64,000 bases of DNA, from assembly GCA_002420115.1 (NCBI GenBank), contig DIHK01000018.1, positions 62,001 to 126,000 on the forward strand. Direction: 5' to 3'. This DNA comes from Nitrospira sp. UBA5698 (GTDB taxonomy: Bacteria; Nitrospirota; Nitrospiria; Nitrospirales; Nitrospiraceae). Each line of letters opens with the position of its first letter. Position 1 is the stretch's first letter. Below, in pieces: positions 50,681 to 60,776 of this stretch. A model generated the notes under the pieces. The model did not search any database and was not told the DNA's origin. It saw only the letters and a list, made by a program, of their open reading frames with translations. The position numbers were made by a program, and so were the translations under genes.

Positions 50681-53600
50681 TCACGCCGATGGGATCTCGC
50701 CGGGGTAACGCGTGAAGCGTGGCTCGCCGTTCCCATGGTGCTGGTCGCCCACTGTGTGATGCGACTCAAATTGCGATCCTGTCGGTGGCCCTCCCGCCTG
50801 CCTTGGATCCTGTTCACGACCTTCCAGCCACCGATAGAGCACCGGCAACATGATCAGGGTCAGGAGTGTCGAACTCACCAATCCGCCAATGACCACGATG
50901 GCCAGCGGGCGCTGCACCTCCGAGCCGATTCCCTGAGCAAAAGCAAGCGGCACGAGGCCCAACAGTGCGACCAACGCCGTCATTAAGACCGGGCGCAATC
51001 GAAGCAGAGCCCCTGAAGTGACGGCCTCATCCAAGCTGTGGCCGTCTTCGCGCAACTTGTTCATATACGAAACCAGCACGATGCCGTTCAGCACGGCCAC
51101 ACCGAAGAGGTTGATGAATCCGATGGACGCCGGCACACTGAGATACTCTTTCGTCAACCACAGCGCCACCACTCCCCCGATCAATGCAAACGGCAGATTC
51201 AAGATAATCAGCGTCGCTTGCCGAAGAGAGTTGAAGGTCGAGTACAAGAGAAAGAAAATCAGTCCAATGGTGATCGGTACGATGACTTTCAGCTTCGCCA
51301 TCGCCCGCTCCATGTTCTCAAACGATCCACCCCACGTCACCCGGTACCCGGTCGGCAGCGCCACACGTTCATTGATCTTCTGCTGCGCCTCGGCCACAAG
51401 GCTCCCGATGTCCCGTCCAAGAGTATTGAATCCGATCGAAACGTACCGTTGCAACTGTTCCCGGCTGATGCGGCCAGGTCCCTCTTCCAACTGAATGGTG
51501 CCGAGGTCAGCCAAGGGGATGAGGGCACCGGCCTGGTCGCTGACTTTGATGTTACTGATGGTTTCGACGCTATCTCGGTATGGTTTTGGAAACCTCACGA
51601 CGAGATCGAACCGTTGCTGGCCTTCATAGACGCGGGTCGCGACATCTCCCCCGATGGCCGTCGAGATGATTTCACGCACATCGGCCACATTGATTCCATG
51701 TCGAGCGATCTTGCTGCGGTCGATATCGATGGTCAGATACGGCTGCCCATATAATTGCTCCACTTTGATGTCTCGCACGCCTCGCACGGACTCGAGCACC
51801 TCGGCAATCTCTTGCGCTTTGTTCCGAAGAGTCTCCAGATCGTCGCCGAACAGCTTCACCGTGGCTTCCGTACGCACACCGGAAATCAACTCATCGACCC
51901 TCTGCTGGATCGGCTGACTGATAAGGAAGGTTGCGCCGGAGACCGAGGTCAAGCGCTCACGGAACTTCTGCATCAGCTCCGGCATGGTCCGAGCCGTGGT
52001 CCATTGATCCAATGGCTTAAGCCGAACGACGGGATCGCTTTCATTCGGTTCTTGTGGGTCATTGCCCAGCTCCGTTCGACCGATCTTAGAGACGACCATC
52101 TCCACTTCAGGAAACTCCATGATGGCCTGCTGCATCCGCTTCTCGATCTCGATGGAAGCAGGCAACGATACACTAGGAAGCCGGATCGTCTGTGGCGCCA
52201 CTGATCCCTCGTTCAGGGTCGGGATAAATTCCGTTCCCAGTGACGGCACTAACGACAAGGCCCCGATGAGCGCCCCAATGGCCATCGCCAACACAGTGAT
52301 TCGATGCCCAAGCGCCCAATGAAGGGCCGGTGCATAGATCGCCTTCGCAACTCTCACAATCCACGGATCGTCTTCACTGCCTTGCCTCAGGGCGAGCGAA
52401 CAGAGCACCGGCGATAGCGTCAGCGAAAGAAGCAGCGACACCAGGAGCGCGATCATGATGGTATAGGCCAACGGCTTGAACATCTTGCCTTCCATGCCGT
52501 GGAGCGACAAGAGCGGAAAGAACACCAGAATAATGATCAGAATGCCGAACACGACCGGTTGGCCGACTTCCTTCACCGCAGTGGTGACGAGCTGCAACCT
52601 CGGCATGGTGGCGGCCGAATGGTGCGAGAGATGGCGGTAGACGTTTTCCACGACGACGACCGAACCATCGACGATCATCCCGATCGCGATCGCGAGTCCT
52701 CCGAGCGACATCAGATTGGCGGTCAGCCCGATCTGTCCCATGACGATAAATGTAGCCAGCGGTGCCAAGACCAGCGTCCCCACCACGATGAGTGCGCTGC
52801 GGATATTGCCAAGAAACAGAAACAAGACGACAACGACCAGTACAACCCCTTCCGCCAATGATTTATAGACGGTGTTCAACGCTTCGGTGATCAATTCGAT
52901 CCGATCGTAGAACGGGACGATCCGCAATCCATTCGGCAACAGACCTTTGGCATGAATTTCTTCTACGCGCGCCTTCAAGCCTTCGACGACATCCCGCGCA
53001 TTCCCGCCCCTCAACATGAGGACGATGCCGCTCACTACTTCACGGTCCCCATTGAGAACCGTGGCGCCATGCCGCACTGCATGATTAATCACGACCTGCC
53101 CCACGTCCGAGACATAGACCGGAGTTCCACCGGTTTCACGAACCACGATCCGCTCGATATCTTCCAGTGAACGGATCAACCCAGTCCCTCGTACGATATA
53201 TTTTTCCGCGTGTTTCTCCAGAATATTGCCGCCGGCGTTGGCATTGTTCCTCGACACCGCATCGAAGACTTCCCGAAGCGTCAAATTGTACTTTCGCAGG
53301 AGCCCAGGTTCGACTAACACTTGGTACTGCTTGACGTATCCGCCCATCGAATTGACGTCGATGACCTCCGGTGTACTTTTCAGAATGGGGCGAATGACCC
53401 AATCTTGGATCGTACGCTGCGCGATCAAGTTTTGATGTTCCACTTCCGCATCGACTGCGGCTCCCTGCGGCGCGTCCAAGTAATACTGAAACACCTCACC
53501 CAAACCGGTACTGTTCGGCACCAGCATGGGTTCGGCACCGGGGGGGAGCTGTTCTTCCACTTCGAGCAATCGCTCTAGCACCAACTGCCTGGCCAAGTTG

Positions 53601-53908
53601 ATGTCCATGGAGTCATCGAACACGATCGTAATGAGCGACAGCCCGACTTTTGTGAGGGAACGCATTTCCGTGAGCGCGGGAACACCCGTGAGCTGAAGCT
53701 CGATCGGATAGGTCACCAACCGTTCTACCTCAGCCGGCGAGAGGCCGGGGGCCTTGGTCACCACCTGCACCAACACGCTGGTGACGTCCGGAAACGCATC
53801 GATCGGAATCGTCCGGAAGGCATACACCCCTCCGGCCCCGATCATGAGGGCACAGATGATGACTAACATCCGCTGCCGCAAGGAGATGTCAAGGAGACGG
53901 GAGACCAT
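50681..53908 (-). CDS. heavy-metal-type RND pump (CusA/CzcA family)
   Basis: A 1075-residue inner-membrane pump. It begins with the HME-type N-terminus MVSRLLDISLRQRMLVII and FRTIPIDAFPDVTSVLVQVV. TM4 has LAIAIGMIVDGSVVVVEN near residue 400, with the single acid plus neighbouring residues usual for HME pumps of the CzcA group (contrast the DD of the pump at 2314-5376). The C-terminal half ends with LRLRPVLMTALVALLG and a last helix. It is preceded by its adaptor with a one-base overlap. Divalent or monovalent metal export is expected; the metal is not determinable. Confidence 0.92.
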   Translation of the reverse strand: MVSRLLDISLRQRMLVIICALMIGAGGVYAFRTIPIDAFPDVTSVLVQVVTKAPGLSPAEVERLVTYPIELQLTGVPALTEMRSLTKVGLSLITIVFDDSMDINLARQLVLERLLEVEEQLPPGAEPMLVPNSTGLGEVFQYYLDAPQGAAVDAEVEHQNLIAQRTIQDWVIRPILKSTPEVIDVNSMGGYVKQYQVLVEPGLLRKYNLTLREVFDAVSRNNANAGGNILEKHAEKYIVRGTGLIRSLEDIERIVVRETGGTPVYVSDVGQVVINHAVRHGATVLNGDREVVSGIVLMLRGGNARDVVEGLKARVEEIHAKGLLPNGLRIVPFYDRIELITEALNTVYKSLAEGVVLVVVVLFLFLGNIRSALIVVGTLVLAPLATFIVMGQIGLTANLMSLGGLAIAIGMIVDGSVVVVENVYRHLSHHSAATMPRLQLVTTAVKEVGQPVVFGILIIILVFFPLLSLHGMEGKMFKPLAYTIMIALLVSLLLSLTLSPVLCSLALRQGSEDDPWIVRVAKAIYAPALHWALGHRITVLAMAIGALIGALSLVPSLGTEFIPTLNEGSVAPQTIRLPSVSLPASIEIEKRMQQAIMEFPEVEMVVSKIGRTELGNDPQEPNESDPVVRLKPLDQWTTARTMPELMQKFRERLTSVSGATFLISQPIQQRVDELISGVRTEATVKLFGDDLETLRNKAQEIAEVLESVRGVRDIKVEQLYGQPYLTIDIDRSKIARHGINVADVREIISTAIGGDVATRVYEGQQRFDLVVRFPKPYRDSVETISNIKVSDQAGALIPLADLGTIQLEEGPGRISREQLQRYVSIGFNTLGRDIGSLVAEAQQKINERVALPTGYRVTWGGSFENMERAMAKLKVIVPITIGLIFFLLYSTFNSLRQATLIILNLPFALIGGVVALWLTKEYLSVPASIGFINLFGVAVLNGIVLVSYMNKLREDGHSLDEAVTSGALLRLRPVLMTALVALLGLVPLAFAQGIGSEVQRPLAIVVIGGLVSSTLLTLIMLPVLYRWLEGREQDPRQAGGPPTGSQFESHHTVGDQHHGNGEPRFTRYPGEIPSA

Positions 53909-55122
53909 CAGACGGGTTTCTTCAACAACTCGGACTTCAAAACAAAGGCACCGTGCGTCACCACCGGCTCTCCTTCGTTGAGTCCGCCCAGGATGGACGT
54001 CAGCGTGCCATTCGACTCACCGATGTGCACTTCGCGCATTTCATACTCATTCGCACCGCGTTGCACAAAGACGAAGGTTCGCCCCTGATCTCGTTGCAAC
54101 GCCGCCTCCGGCACCGCCAAGCGATCCGGTTGTGACTCGGAATAGAGCCGTATGGTGGAAAACATCTCGGGCTTCATCCGCCCATCCTGGTTCGGTAGTT
54201 CGATCCGCAGCTGCATGGTCCGCGTGATCGGATCCAACACATCACCGACATACGTGATCGTCCCCTTGAACACTTCTTTGGGATAGGCGTTGATCCGGAC
54301 GTCGACCTGCGTGCCGCCGGACGCATGCACGGAATGAACGAAGGGGATGTCTTTTTCCGGTATGTTCGCGAGCACCCATACCTCCGAAAGATCGGCGATC
54401 ACGAACAAATTTTCGGTCGTCTCCACGACTTCCCCGCGAGTCAGTTTCCGTCCGATGATCCGCCCTCCGAAGGGTGCCACGATCGGGACCACCGACCGTA
54501 TTTGCCGGCTCCGTTCGAGTCGGCGAAACTCTTCGTCGTTCATCCCGAGCAACTTCAGTCGATCATGCGATTCATTGCCCTCGGCTTGCGCGCTCAGCAG
54601 TTCCGCTTGCCGCCGTTGCAACTCGGCCTCGCCGATCACCTGCTCTTGCAAAAGAAATTCCGCTCGATTGAACGCTTGCTCCGCAACATGGAGCTTGGCT
54701 TTCGCCTTGAGGTACGCAGACTGCGCCAGTCCCAGCTCACTGCTGTACAAAATCGCCAGCGGAGCGTTCGCTTTCACTTCCTGCCCGAGATCGGCGTACA
54801 CCTCGACCACCCTGCCGCGGACCAAGGTGGTGATTTCCGCCATGTTCCGTTGATTCGGTTGCACGATCGCCGGGAAATCCCGGTGCGTGCGAAAGTCACT
54901 GCGGACGACCGGCTGAACCACCAGCCCCACCCGTGTCGACTCTTCCGCCGACAAGGTGATGCGTCCCGGCGTGGAAGCGGCGGCCGGCGGTTTACTGGCC
55001 ACCACATCGCTCGGTGTCCCGTCACAGCCCGCATCCAGTATCATCAGGCTGAACAACACACTCCACAGCCCTCGGCTGAGATACAATGACCGAGATTGGA
55101 TGCCATAAACCTGGGTGTTCAC
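53908..55122 (-). CDS. RND periplasmic adaptor (CusB/CzcB-like)
   Basis: A 404-residue adaptor. A lipoprotein-like signal ends near AGCDG (LFSLMILDAGCDG). The lipoyl and hairpin regions follow (FPAIVQPNQRNMAEITTLVR, then VIGEAELQRRQAELLSAQAE), with VVPIVAPFGGRIIGRKL and the beta-barrel domain MKPEMFSTIRLYS. It overlaps the pump start by one base and the TolC gene stop by four bases (the TolC gene is upstream). It probably links the metal pump and the TolC partner. Confidence 0.9.
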   Translation of the reverse strand: MNTQVYGIQSRSLYLSRGLWSVLFSLMILDAGCDGTPSDVVASKPPAAASTPGRITLSAEESTRVGLVVQPVVRSDFRTHRDFPAIVQPNQRNMAEITTLVRGRVVEVYADLGQEVKANAPLAILYSSELGLAQSAYLKAKAKLHVAEQAFNRAEFLLQEQVIGEAELQRRQAELLSAQAEGNESHDRLKLLGMNDEEFRRLERSRQIRSVVPIVAPFGGRIIGRKLTRGEVVETTENLFVIADLSEVWVLANIPEKDIPFVHSVHASGGTQVDVRINAYPKEVFKGTITYVGDVLDPITRTMQLRIELPNQDGRMKPEMFSTIRLYSESQPDRLAVPEAALQRDQGRTFVFVQRGANEYEMREVHIGESNGTLTSILGGLNEGEPVVTHGAFVLKSELLKKPV

Positions 55123-56420
55123 AAGGTTCCCCCTACCGCCTGTTCCAGTCTGGCCAGCGAAACGGAAAGGTCATGCCGAGCCAGGGCATAGTCCAATAAA
55201 ATCTGTCGCTGCACACGCTGGGCATCCAGCACTTCCAAAAGACTTGAGGCGCCCTGTTGAAAACTGAACTGCGCCAGCCTCAATGCTTCCTGTGCCTGCT
55301 TCAGCAACCCCTTGTCGAACACATCAATCAACTCGGCGGTCGTACGGACATCTTGATAATGCTGATAAACGGCTCGACCGAGCTCATTGCGCGTCCGAAG
55401 CAGCTCCGCCTCATCCCGCCGTTTCGCTCCTAAGGATGATGCGATCTCTCCCTGGCGCCGGTACCAAAGCGGTACAGGGACCGATACTCCTCCTTGAAAC
55501 GCCTCGCGCCCAAGATCACGCCAATACCCGCCGTTGACTGTGACCGTTGGTACCCGAGCCTGCCGTTCGAACTCAATCTTCCAGTCCGATTGTTCTACGG
55601 ACTTCAATAAGCGCTGGATCGTGGGATGCTGTTCCATCATCCGAGCCATGAGCCCCTCAATCTGCAAATCCCGGGGAAGCATCCTGAATTCGCCATGAAC
55701 CATATAGGACGGCCCAAGCGCACCGCCGGCCAACGTATCGACGACGACACGGCTGATCCGAACCACGTTCTCCGCACGAGCGAGTTGCTGCCGCGCTTTC
55801 AGGACTTCCACTTCCGCCTTGATGGATTCAAACTGTGGAGCTTCGCCTGATTTGACGCGTGCCTTGACGATCCGGGCCACGCCTTCGACAGTATCGAGAT
55901 TTTGTCTTGCCAGATCGGCATCCTGTTGAGCCAGCAGCAAATCGTAGAATGCTACCTTCACCTGTGAGGTCAGGTTCAAGCGGGTCTCCAACATCCCAAC
56001 GTTGGCCGTCGCTAATCCAAGATCAGCGACTCGTTGACGTGCCGCACGCAACGCCGGCCATTCGACCGGTTGTCCGACCGTTACATTATATTCAGTGACT
56101 CCCTGTCGATCGAGCATGGGCCCGATGGGCACTTGGCCTATATCCCGAAGGTTTCCGTGACCACCCAAGCTGGCAATGGTAGGGTTGGGGTACGCGCCTG
56201 CCGCCGTCTGCTGGCCTTTTTGCTGTTCAATCGTACCTTCCGCCAGCGAAACCACTGGATTCTTGGCTAAGGCCAGATCGACGATCGTCTCAAGACCATA
56301 GACCTGGTTCCCGGATTCCGCGGACGCCGACATCGCGGTCAATCCAACGGAGCCGACGTTCACCGTGCCCAGGAGCAGTAGAGTATGTACCACCCCCATC
56401 CTGATTCCTTGCCTCAACAT
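55119..56420 (-). CDS. TolC-family outer-membrane protein (CusC/CzcC-like)
   Basis: A 433-residue outer-membrane channel. The ATG at 56420 (MLRQGIRMGVVHTLLLLG) gives a signal peptide with a likely cut after SASA; the extension to 56516 lacks support. OEP features include LETIVDLALAKNPVVSLAEG, then QPVEWPALRAARQRVADLGL and SFQQGASSLLEVLDAQRVQR. It is the first gene of the metal-efflux operon TolC-adaptor-pump-cytochrome. The order differs from the operon at 510-6497, where TolC comes last. Confidence 0.9.
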   Translation of the reverse strand: MLRQGIRMGVVHTLLLLGTVNVGSVGLTAMSASAESGNQVYGLETIVDLALAKNPVVSLAEGTIEQQKGQQTAAGAYPNPTIASLGGHGNLRDIGQVPIGPMLDRQGVTEYNVTVGQPVEWPALRAARQRVADLGLATANVGMLETRLNLTSQVKVAFYDLLLAQQDADLARQNLDTVEGVARIVKARVKSGEAPQFESIKAEVEVLKARQQLARAENVVRISRVVVDTLAGGALGPSYMVHGEFRMLPRDLQIEGLMARMMEQHPTIQRLLKSVEQSDWKIEFERQARVPTVTVNGGYWRDLGREAFQGGVSVPVPLWYRRQGEIASSLGAKRRDEAELLRTRNELGRAVYQHYQDVRTTAELIDVFDKGLLKQAQEALRLAQFSFQQGASSLLEVLDAQRVQRQILLDYALARHDLSVSLARLEQAVGGTL

Positions 56421-56472
56421 CACCACCCTTCCCTCAGCTATCCTAGGCCGAATGTATCTGATTTTCAAATAT

Positions 56473-57318
56473 CTACACCGACTGTGGCGACTTCCCGCTG
56501 TGTGCGCTAGAGTCAATCGGCAATCCGCTGAAGTAGAAGGTCGAGATCGCCGCCGTCGCCGCCACGTTCAATGACTCAACCCCTTCAGCCAACGGAATGG
56601 AAAATCTGACATGAGAAGCCTTCATGATTTCCGATGACAACCCCACGCCCTCGTTACCGACGGCAACCAGGAGCCGGCTGGGTACGGTTCGAATCTCTCT
56701 AATGGGAACTCTATCAGCTGACGACAAGACCGCTGAATAGATTCTACATTCAGACAACGTCACTGTCCGAAGATCCGTTGTCCGAAAAATGGGCAGGGCC
56801 AGAAGCGTACCGGCTGTGGCACGGACAACCTTGGGACTGAAGTGATCGGCAGAATCATGGCTCAACCACACAGCAGACAAGTTCAGAGCGGCAGCAGTTC
56901 GAATAATCGCCCCGACGTTCGCCGGGTCCTGCAATCGATCTCCATACACACCCAGGACGCGCGACTGCCCAAGTACCTGCGCCTCGTCCCACTGAGGTTG
57001 GTGGACGACGGCTAGAATCCCTTGAGGCATCTCCACATCCGTCAGTTTTTCAAAGGCAGGATCCGAGCACACGAACTGTCGTGCCCCTAAGCTGAAGCGC
57101 CGGCTCCGGTCCTCGTCGGTCTCGGTACGGAGGTAACGAGGCGATACAAGGAGACTCTGTATTGCCTGGGGATATTGGGAGATCAGATCATGACAAGGTT
57201 TGGCGCCTTCCACAACGAAGGCGCCCTCGCTTGATCGGACTTGTTTCTCTCGCAGCAACTGCCGGATCAACGAGCCGCGCGCACGGGACAAGACCTGGGG
57301 CTGTAGCCCAGTATTCAC
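56473..57318 (-). CDS. TrmH/SpoU-family RNA 2'-O-methyltransferase
   Basis: A 281-residue RNA methylase. The N-terminal substrate-binding part (IRQLLREKQVRSSEGAFVVE) is followed by the SPOUT knot motifs: VYGDRLQDPANVGAIIRTAA, LLVAVGNEGVGLS and IPLAEGVESLNVAATAAI. It probably modifies 23S rRNA or tRNA; the target is not clear. The GTG start at 57318 has CCGGAG upstream and is preferred over a TTG at 57354. The coiled-coil gene at 57377-57718 lies just upstream on the same strand. Confidence 0.87.
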   Translation of the reverse strand: MNTGLQPQVLSRARGSLIRQLLREKQVRSSEGAFVVEGAKPCHDLISQYPQAIQSLLVSPRYLRTETDEDRSRRFSLGARQFVCSDPAFEKLTDVEMPQGILAVVHQPQWDEAQVLGQSRVLGVYGDRLQDPANVGAIIRTAAALNLSAVWLSHDSADHFSPKVVRATAGTLLALPIFRTTDLRTVTLSECRIYSAVLSSADRVPIREIRTVPSRLLVAVGNEGVGLSSEIMKASHVRFSIPLAEGVESLNVAATAAISTFYFSGLPIDSSAHSGKSPQSV

Positions 57319-57376
57319 TATGATGACTCCGGCTGCACGCGGAAAGGAAACCAACCAAACCAGATGAGGTCGTCAC

Positions 57377-57718
57377 TCACCGGCGCCTTCGTTCAGACGC
57401 CGCTTCCGCCGCACGAATACGCTGAGCCCTCGCCTTGGCACGCTTCAGAGCCGTGAGTTTTCCCCTGGTCCGAGTCTGCTCAAACTGCAACTGTTCAAGC
57501 TGAGACTTCAAGTGTGCCTTCTCTCGTTTATGCAGACTTGCGCATTCTGCTTTGGACAGTTGTGTCCAATCCCCGCTGTTTCTGGCCCGCTTGATTCGAT
57601 CATCCAACGATTCTCGAAGCTGCTTGGCCCTCATCGTCATCAGCGATTTCAGCGCCTCCTGACGACGCTGCACCTCTTCCTCCTCAGCCATGATCCCGCG
57701 AATATCGGTTCCTAACAT
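57377..57718 (-). CDS. small charged coiled-coil protein
   Basis: A 113-residue protein, almost all helical and highly charged (EEEEVQRRQEALKS, then HKREKAHLKSQLEQLQFEQT and a basic C-terminus). It has AAGGAGGT seven bases before the ATG at 57718, a strong ribosome-binding site. No family is recognised. The basic tail suggests binding to nucleic acid, perhaps linked to the methylase downstream, which starts 58 bp after the stop. Confidence 0.65.
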   Translation of the reverse strand: MLGTDIRGIMAEEEEVQRRQEALKSLMTMRAKQLRESLDDRIKRARNSGDWTQLSKAECASLHKREKAHLKSQLEQLQFEQTRTRGKLTALKRAKARAQRIRAAEAASERRRR

Positions 57719-57879
57719 GGATCCAACCTCCTTACAGATACTCTGGAACGAGAGGGCGCATTATACCCGATCTCATAGCCAATCGGGAATGCCTTGCAAC
57801 TCATTGTTTTTCAATAACATTCAAACTATTCTTGGAGCGTTTCCTTGAAGCAGTTTGCTCCATTGTGTATGATCAGCCC

Positions 57880-58341
57880 ATGCCAATTGGGCCATGCATT
57901 CAGGGTTGGAGGCTCGAACGAAAGCTGTCGATCGAATTTCTCTCAGACGCAGCTGGTATTCCCCCCAGCCTTCTGGAGCAGATCGAAGCGGACCAAGCGG
58001 ACCCTACGGCCTGTACCATCGAAGCACTCGCCTGCGCCCTCCGTGTTCCCCCATCCTGGCTATTTGACAGTCCCAAATATTTTGAATATCTGTTCACAGA
58101 CCAAGATGAGAGAGAAGAACCTGACGGCACCCAGCTTGATCCAGTGACTGAGCGAATTCTGTCTGGTTCACGAACAGATCGATCTCTCTATGTTCTCCTT
58201 ACAACGCTCATGCAATCAGGCGATCCAAAATTATTGCGAGCCGCCGAAATGAGTTTGCGAAGCTTGGTCAAGCAATCTCGCCAAGCAACCGTCCCCTGGC
58301 AACAACGCCCGTCAGGGCACTTCGAACCGCCGAGCGATTAG
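57880..58341 (+). CDS. XRE-family transcriptional regulator
   Basis: A 153-residue protein with an N-terminal helix-turn-helix (WRLERKLSIEFLSDAAGIPP and LLEQIEADQADPTACTIEAL, residues 7-50). The C-terminal half is helical and has no known ligand domain (RILSGSRTDRSLYVLLTTLM). The ATG at 57880 is chosen because it puts the helix-turn-helix close to the start; the frame reaches to 57832. It is divergent from the coiled-coil gene, with a 161-bp spacer. Confidence 0.8.
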   Translation: MPIGPCIQGWRLERKLSIEFLSDAAGIPPSLLEQIEADQADPTACTIEALACALRVPPSWLFDSPKYFEYLFTDQDEREEPDGTQLDPVTERILSGSRTDRSLYVLLTTLMQSGDPKLLRAAEMSLRSLVKQSRQATVPWQQRPSGHFEPPSD

Positions 58342-58563
58342 CCCGCATAATTCAGGAACGCTTCTCCTATTGCCACAGTTTAAAGTTGTCCTAAACCGTG
58401 AACCTTGTCCCCAACTTGCATCGTTTACAACACGCAAATCGATAGCAACTGTGAATCGTATCTCGTGAAGCGTGAAGCGCCCGGACCCAGAGTCGAACCA
58501 GCGGCCCCACCCATTTCGTGAAACAAACTGTTCCTACTCTATCTCTATTGATACACTTCGATT

Positions 58564-60606
58564 GTGACAGCGCTGACGACAATTACTCGCCATCCATCAC
58601 GGAGGATTCTGCTGCGTGAAGGTTTTTTACTAATCCTCCTCTTATCAATTGTCGGATGCGGCAGCCATCACATCCCCTCCTCGCTCCGTCCGTCTCCCAC
58701 ATCCTCACTCGCCGTAAGGGAACTGGTGATCGATCGGGTTGGCCTGGTTGTCCAGAGCCTCCTCAACCCCACATCTCGGGAAACTCACAACACGATTTCC
58801 GTCTCCCAACAGACGGCGGGGACACGACCTGCCAGATACAAGCAACGAGCGGTCATGGATACGCTGAAAAACCCCTGGGACGGCCTGAGGAATCTGGAAC
58901 GCCATGGACTCCTCGCCGTAGAATTGGCAGCAGCCAGTCCCCTGGATCTTCCAACGCTCCTGAATAGACTCGAGACCAGTATGAATCGGCCCTCTGCGCC
59001 GTTGACACCGGTTCCCATCCCGACTAGTTCACATCGCCAAGACACCATAGCGTTCATCCATGAGGTACTTCATGAAGCTGCTCTCCATCGAGCACGTGCG
59101 CTGGCAGATCTTTCCGACCAGGAACGGATCTTCCTCTTCGAGCACGGCCGAACACTGGCGGAGTCCTATACACCTCAAATCTCTATACTCTCTGACGTCA
59201 CGATGTCTCAGATCCTCTCGAACACTAGGTTTGCGGAACTCTTGCAAAAGCGCGTGACGTACGATCATCTCCTTGCTGCAGGCCAAATCCTGGCGCAGTT
59301 GACCAGTACGCAGTGGTTGGAAGAGCTACCCGAGGCATTCCCGAACCCCGTCTCTCCAACACAGATTCCTCCTGGCATTACGGGCGAAGTCAGATTTGTT
59401 GAGCATACCTCCGAAGGGCTTGTCATCATTGGAGGCCCAGGTCCGAACAGCTATGCATTGGAAGGGCCCGTGGCTCTTATTCTTGATCTTGGCGGGGACG
59501 ATTCGTATCACGGTCTCATCGGTGCATCGTACGACGTCCGATATGGAAATGCCGTCGTCATCGATTTGGCCGGCAACGACCGTTACACCGGCGCCCCATT
59601 GGGATTAGCCACAGGCCGCCTCGGTGTCGGACTTCTCTTCGACGGATCCGGAGACGACACCTATGAACTTTCTCCAGGATCAGGTGGAGTGGGCTTGGGA
59701 GGGCTGGGCATCTTGGTCGATACCCAAGGACATGATCAGTACCATGGTAGCCGATTGACGCAGGGCGCTGCGATTGGAGGGCTGGGGCTCTTGATCGATA
59801 CGGCCGGCAATGATCGTTATAGTAGCCATGGATTTGCCATCGGGTTTGGAGGGCCTCTTGGACTCGGCGCCATCATTGATACGGACGGAGATGACCAGTA
59901 TCAATGCGGTGAGATCATTCCCAGCGCCTACAACGCTCATGACGCTCCAGACTCCAAACCAGGCGACCCAGAGTTTCAATACGACTGCTTTGGTCTCGGC
60001 ACAGGCGCTGGCTTGCGCATCCTGACGGCACAACCTCAATGGCTCAACCAAAGCTTAGCCGGTGGCATGGGTCTGTTACTGGATCTAAAAGGACATGACC
60101 GATATCAAAGCGCAAACTTCTCCCAGGGAATGGGATATTTTTTTGGTGCAGGGATCTTGCTCGACCTCAATGGCGAGGATGAGTATCAGGCAGCTCGCTA
60201 TGGCCATGGTGCCTCTGCCCATTATGGTGTGGCACTCTTCATCGACCGGCATGGAGATGATCGATATAAATCCACCGGGCCTTATTACAATGCGGGGGTG
60301 GCTTGGGACCATAGCGTCAGCTTGACCATCGACGCGGGAATCGGTCAGGACAGCTATACATTCGATGGCACAACCGGTCTTGGGAAGGCCGACCACACCG
60401 GCTGGGCCGTCTTTCTGGACGAAGGCGGGCATGATGCCTATAGAGTCAAGTCAGGATTTGGTGAAACCTCGGAGCAAAGCTTTGCGGCTTTCATCGATCT
60501 CACTGGTGAGGACCAGTACAGCCTCCTGTCAGGAGTCCCCGATTTCCGCCCAGGAAACAGTATGATCTTCTCTCATGGGACCGGGAGCTTTTTCCAGGAC
60601 CGGTGA
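58564..60606 (+). CDS. repeat lipoprotein with DxxGxDxY units
   Basis: A 680-residue secreted lipoprotein. The signal (GFLLILLLSIVGC) ends in I-V-G-C. Residues 30-270 are helical and polar. From about residue 300 to the end there are about ten repeats in which a hydrophobic strand leads into a D-x-x-G-x-D-x-Y unit: DLGGDDSYHG, DLAGNDRYTG, DGSGDDTYEL, DTQGHDQYHG, DTAGNDRYSS, DTDGDDQYQC, and more up to DLTGEDQYSL. Between them are Gly-rich stretches (GVGLGGLGILV). The pattern suggests a beta-solenoid or a Ca-binding stack of unknown function. The start is a GTG at 58564. Confidence 0.75.
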   Translation: MTALTTITRHPSRRILLREGFLLILLLSIVGCGSHHIPSSLRPSPTSSLAVRELVIDRVGLVVQSLLNPTSRETHNTISVSQQTAGTRPARYKQRAVMDTLKNPWDGLRNLERHGLLAVELAAASPLDLPTLLNRLETSMNRPSAPLTPVPIPTSSHRQDTIAFIHEVLHEAALHRARALADLSDQERIFLFEHGRTLAESYTPQISILSDVTMSQILSNTRFAELLQKRVTYDHLLAAGQILAQLTSTQWLEELPEAFPNPVSPTQIPPGITGEVRFVEHTSEGLVIIGGPGPNSYALEGPVALILDLGGDDSYHGLIGASYDVRYGNAVVIDLAGNDRYTGAPLGLATGRLGVGLLFDGSGDDTYELSPGSGGVGLGGLGILVDTQGHDQYHGSRLTQGAAIGGLGLLIDTAGNDRYSSHGFAIGFGGPLGLGAIIDTDGDDQYQCGEIIPSAYNAHDAPDSKPGDPEFQYDCFGLGTGAGLRILTAQPQWLNQSLAGGMGLLLDLKGHDRYQSANFSQGMGYFFGAGILLDLNGEDEYQAARYGHGASAHYGVALFIDRHGDDRYKSTGPYYNAGVAWDHSVSLTIDAGIGQDSYTFDGTTGLGKADHTGWAVFLDEGGHDAYRVKSGFGETSEQSFAAFIDLTGEDQYSLLSGVPDFRPGNSMIFSHGTGSFFQDR

Positions 60607-60776
60607 GCCCCGCCATCCACACCTTCTCGGAACCTGGAAGATAGGTCCCCGTTTCCGCAGAATCTACTGACTGAGCAGACAGAAGGGGGTTGTTTTTTCT
60701 CTTTCAGACGTAGAAAATACCGGCGCTTTATCGATGTTGGTCTAATCGTCCACCATATCCATAGAGAGGCATAACC

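Noticed and set aside
58470..58515. tRNA-like string with a GTTCGAC-type T-loop on the minus strand
   Set aside because: The flanking bases do not pair to a five-base T-stem and no acceptor or anticodon arm is present.
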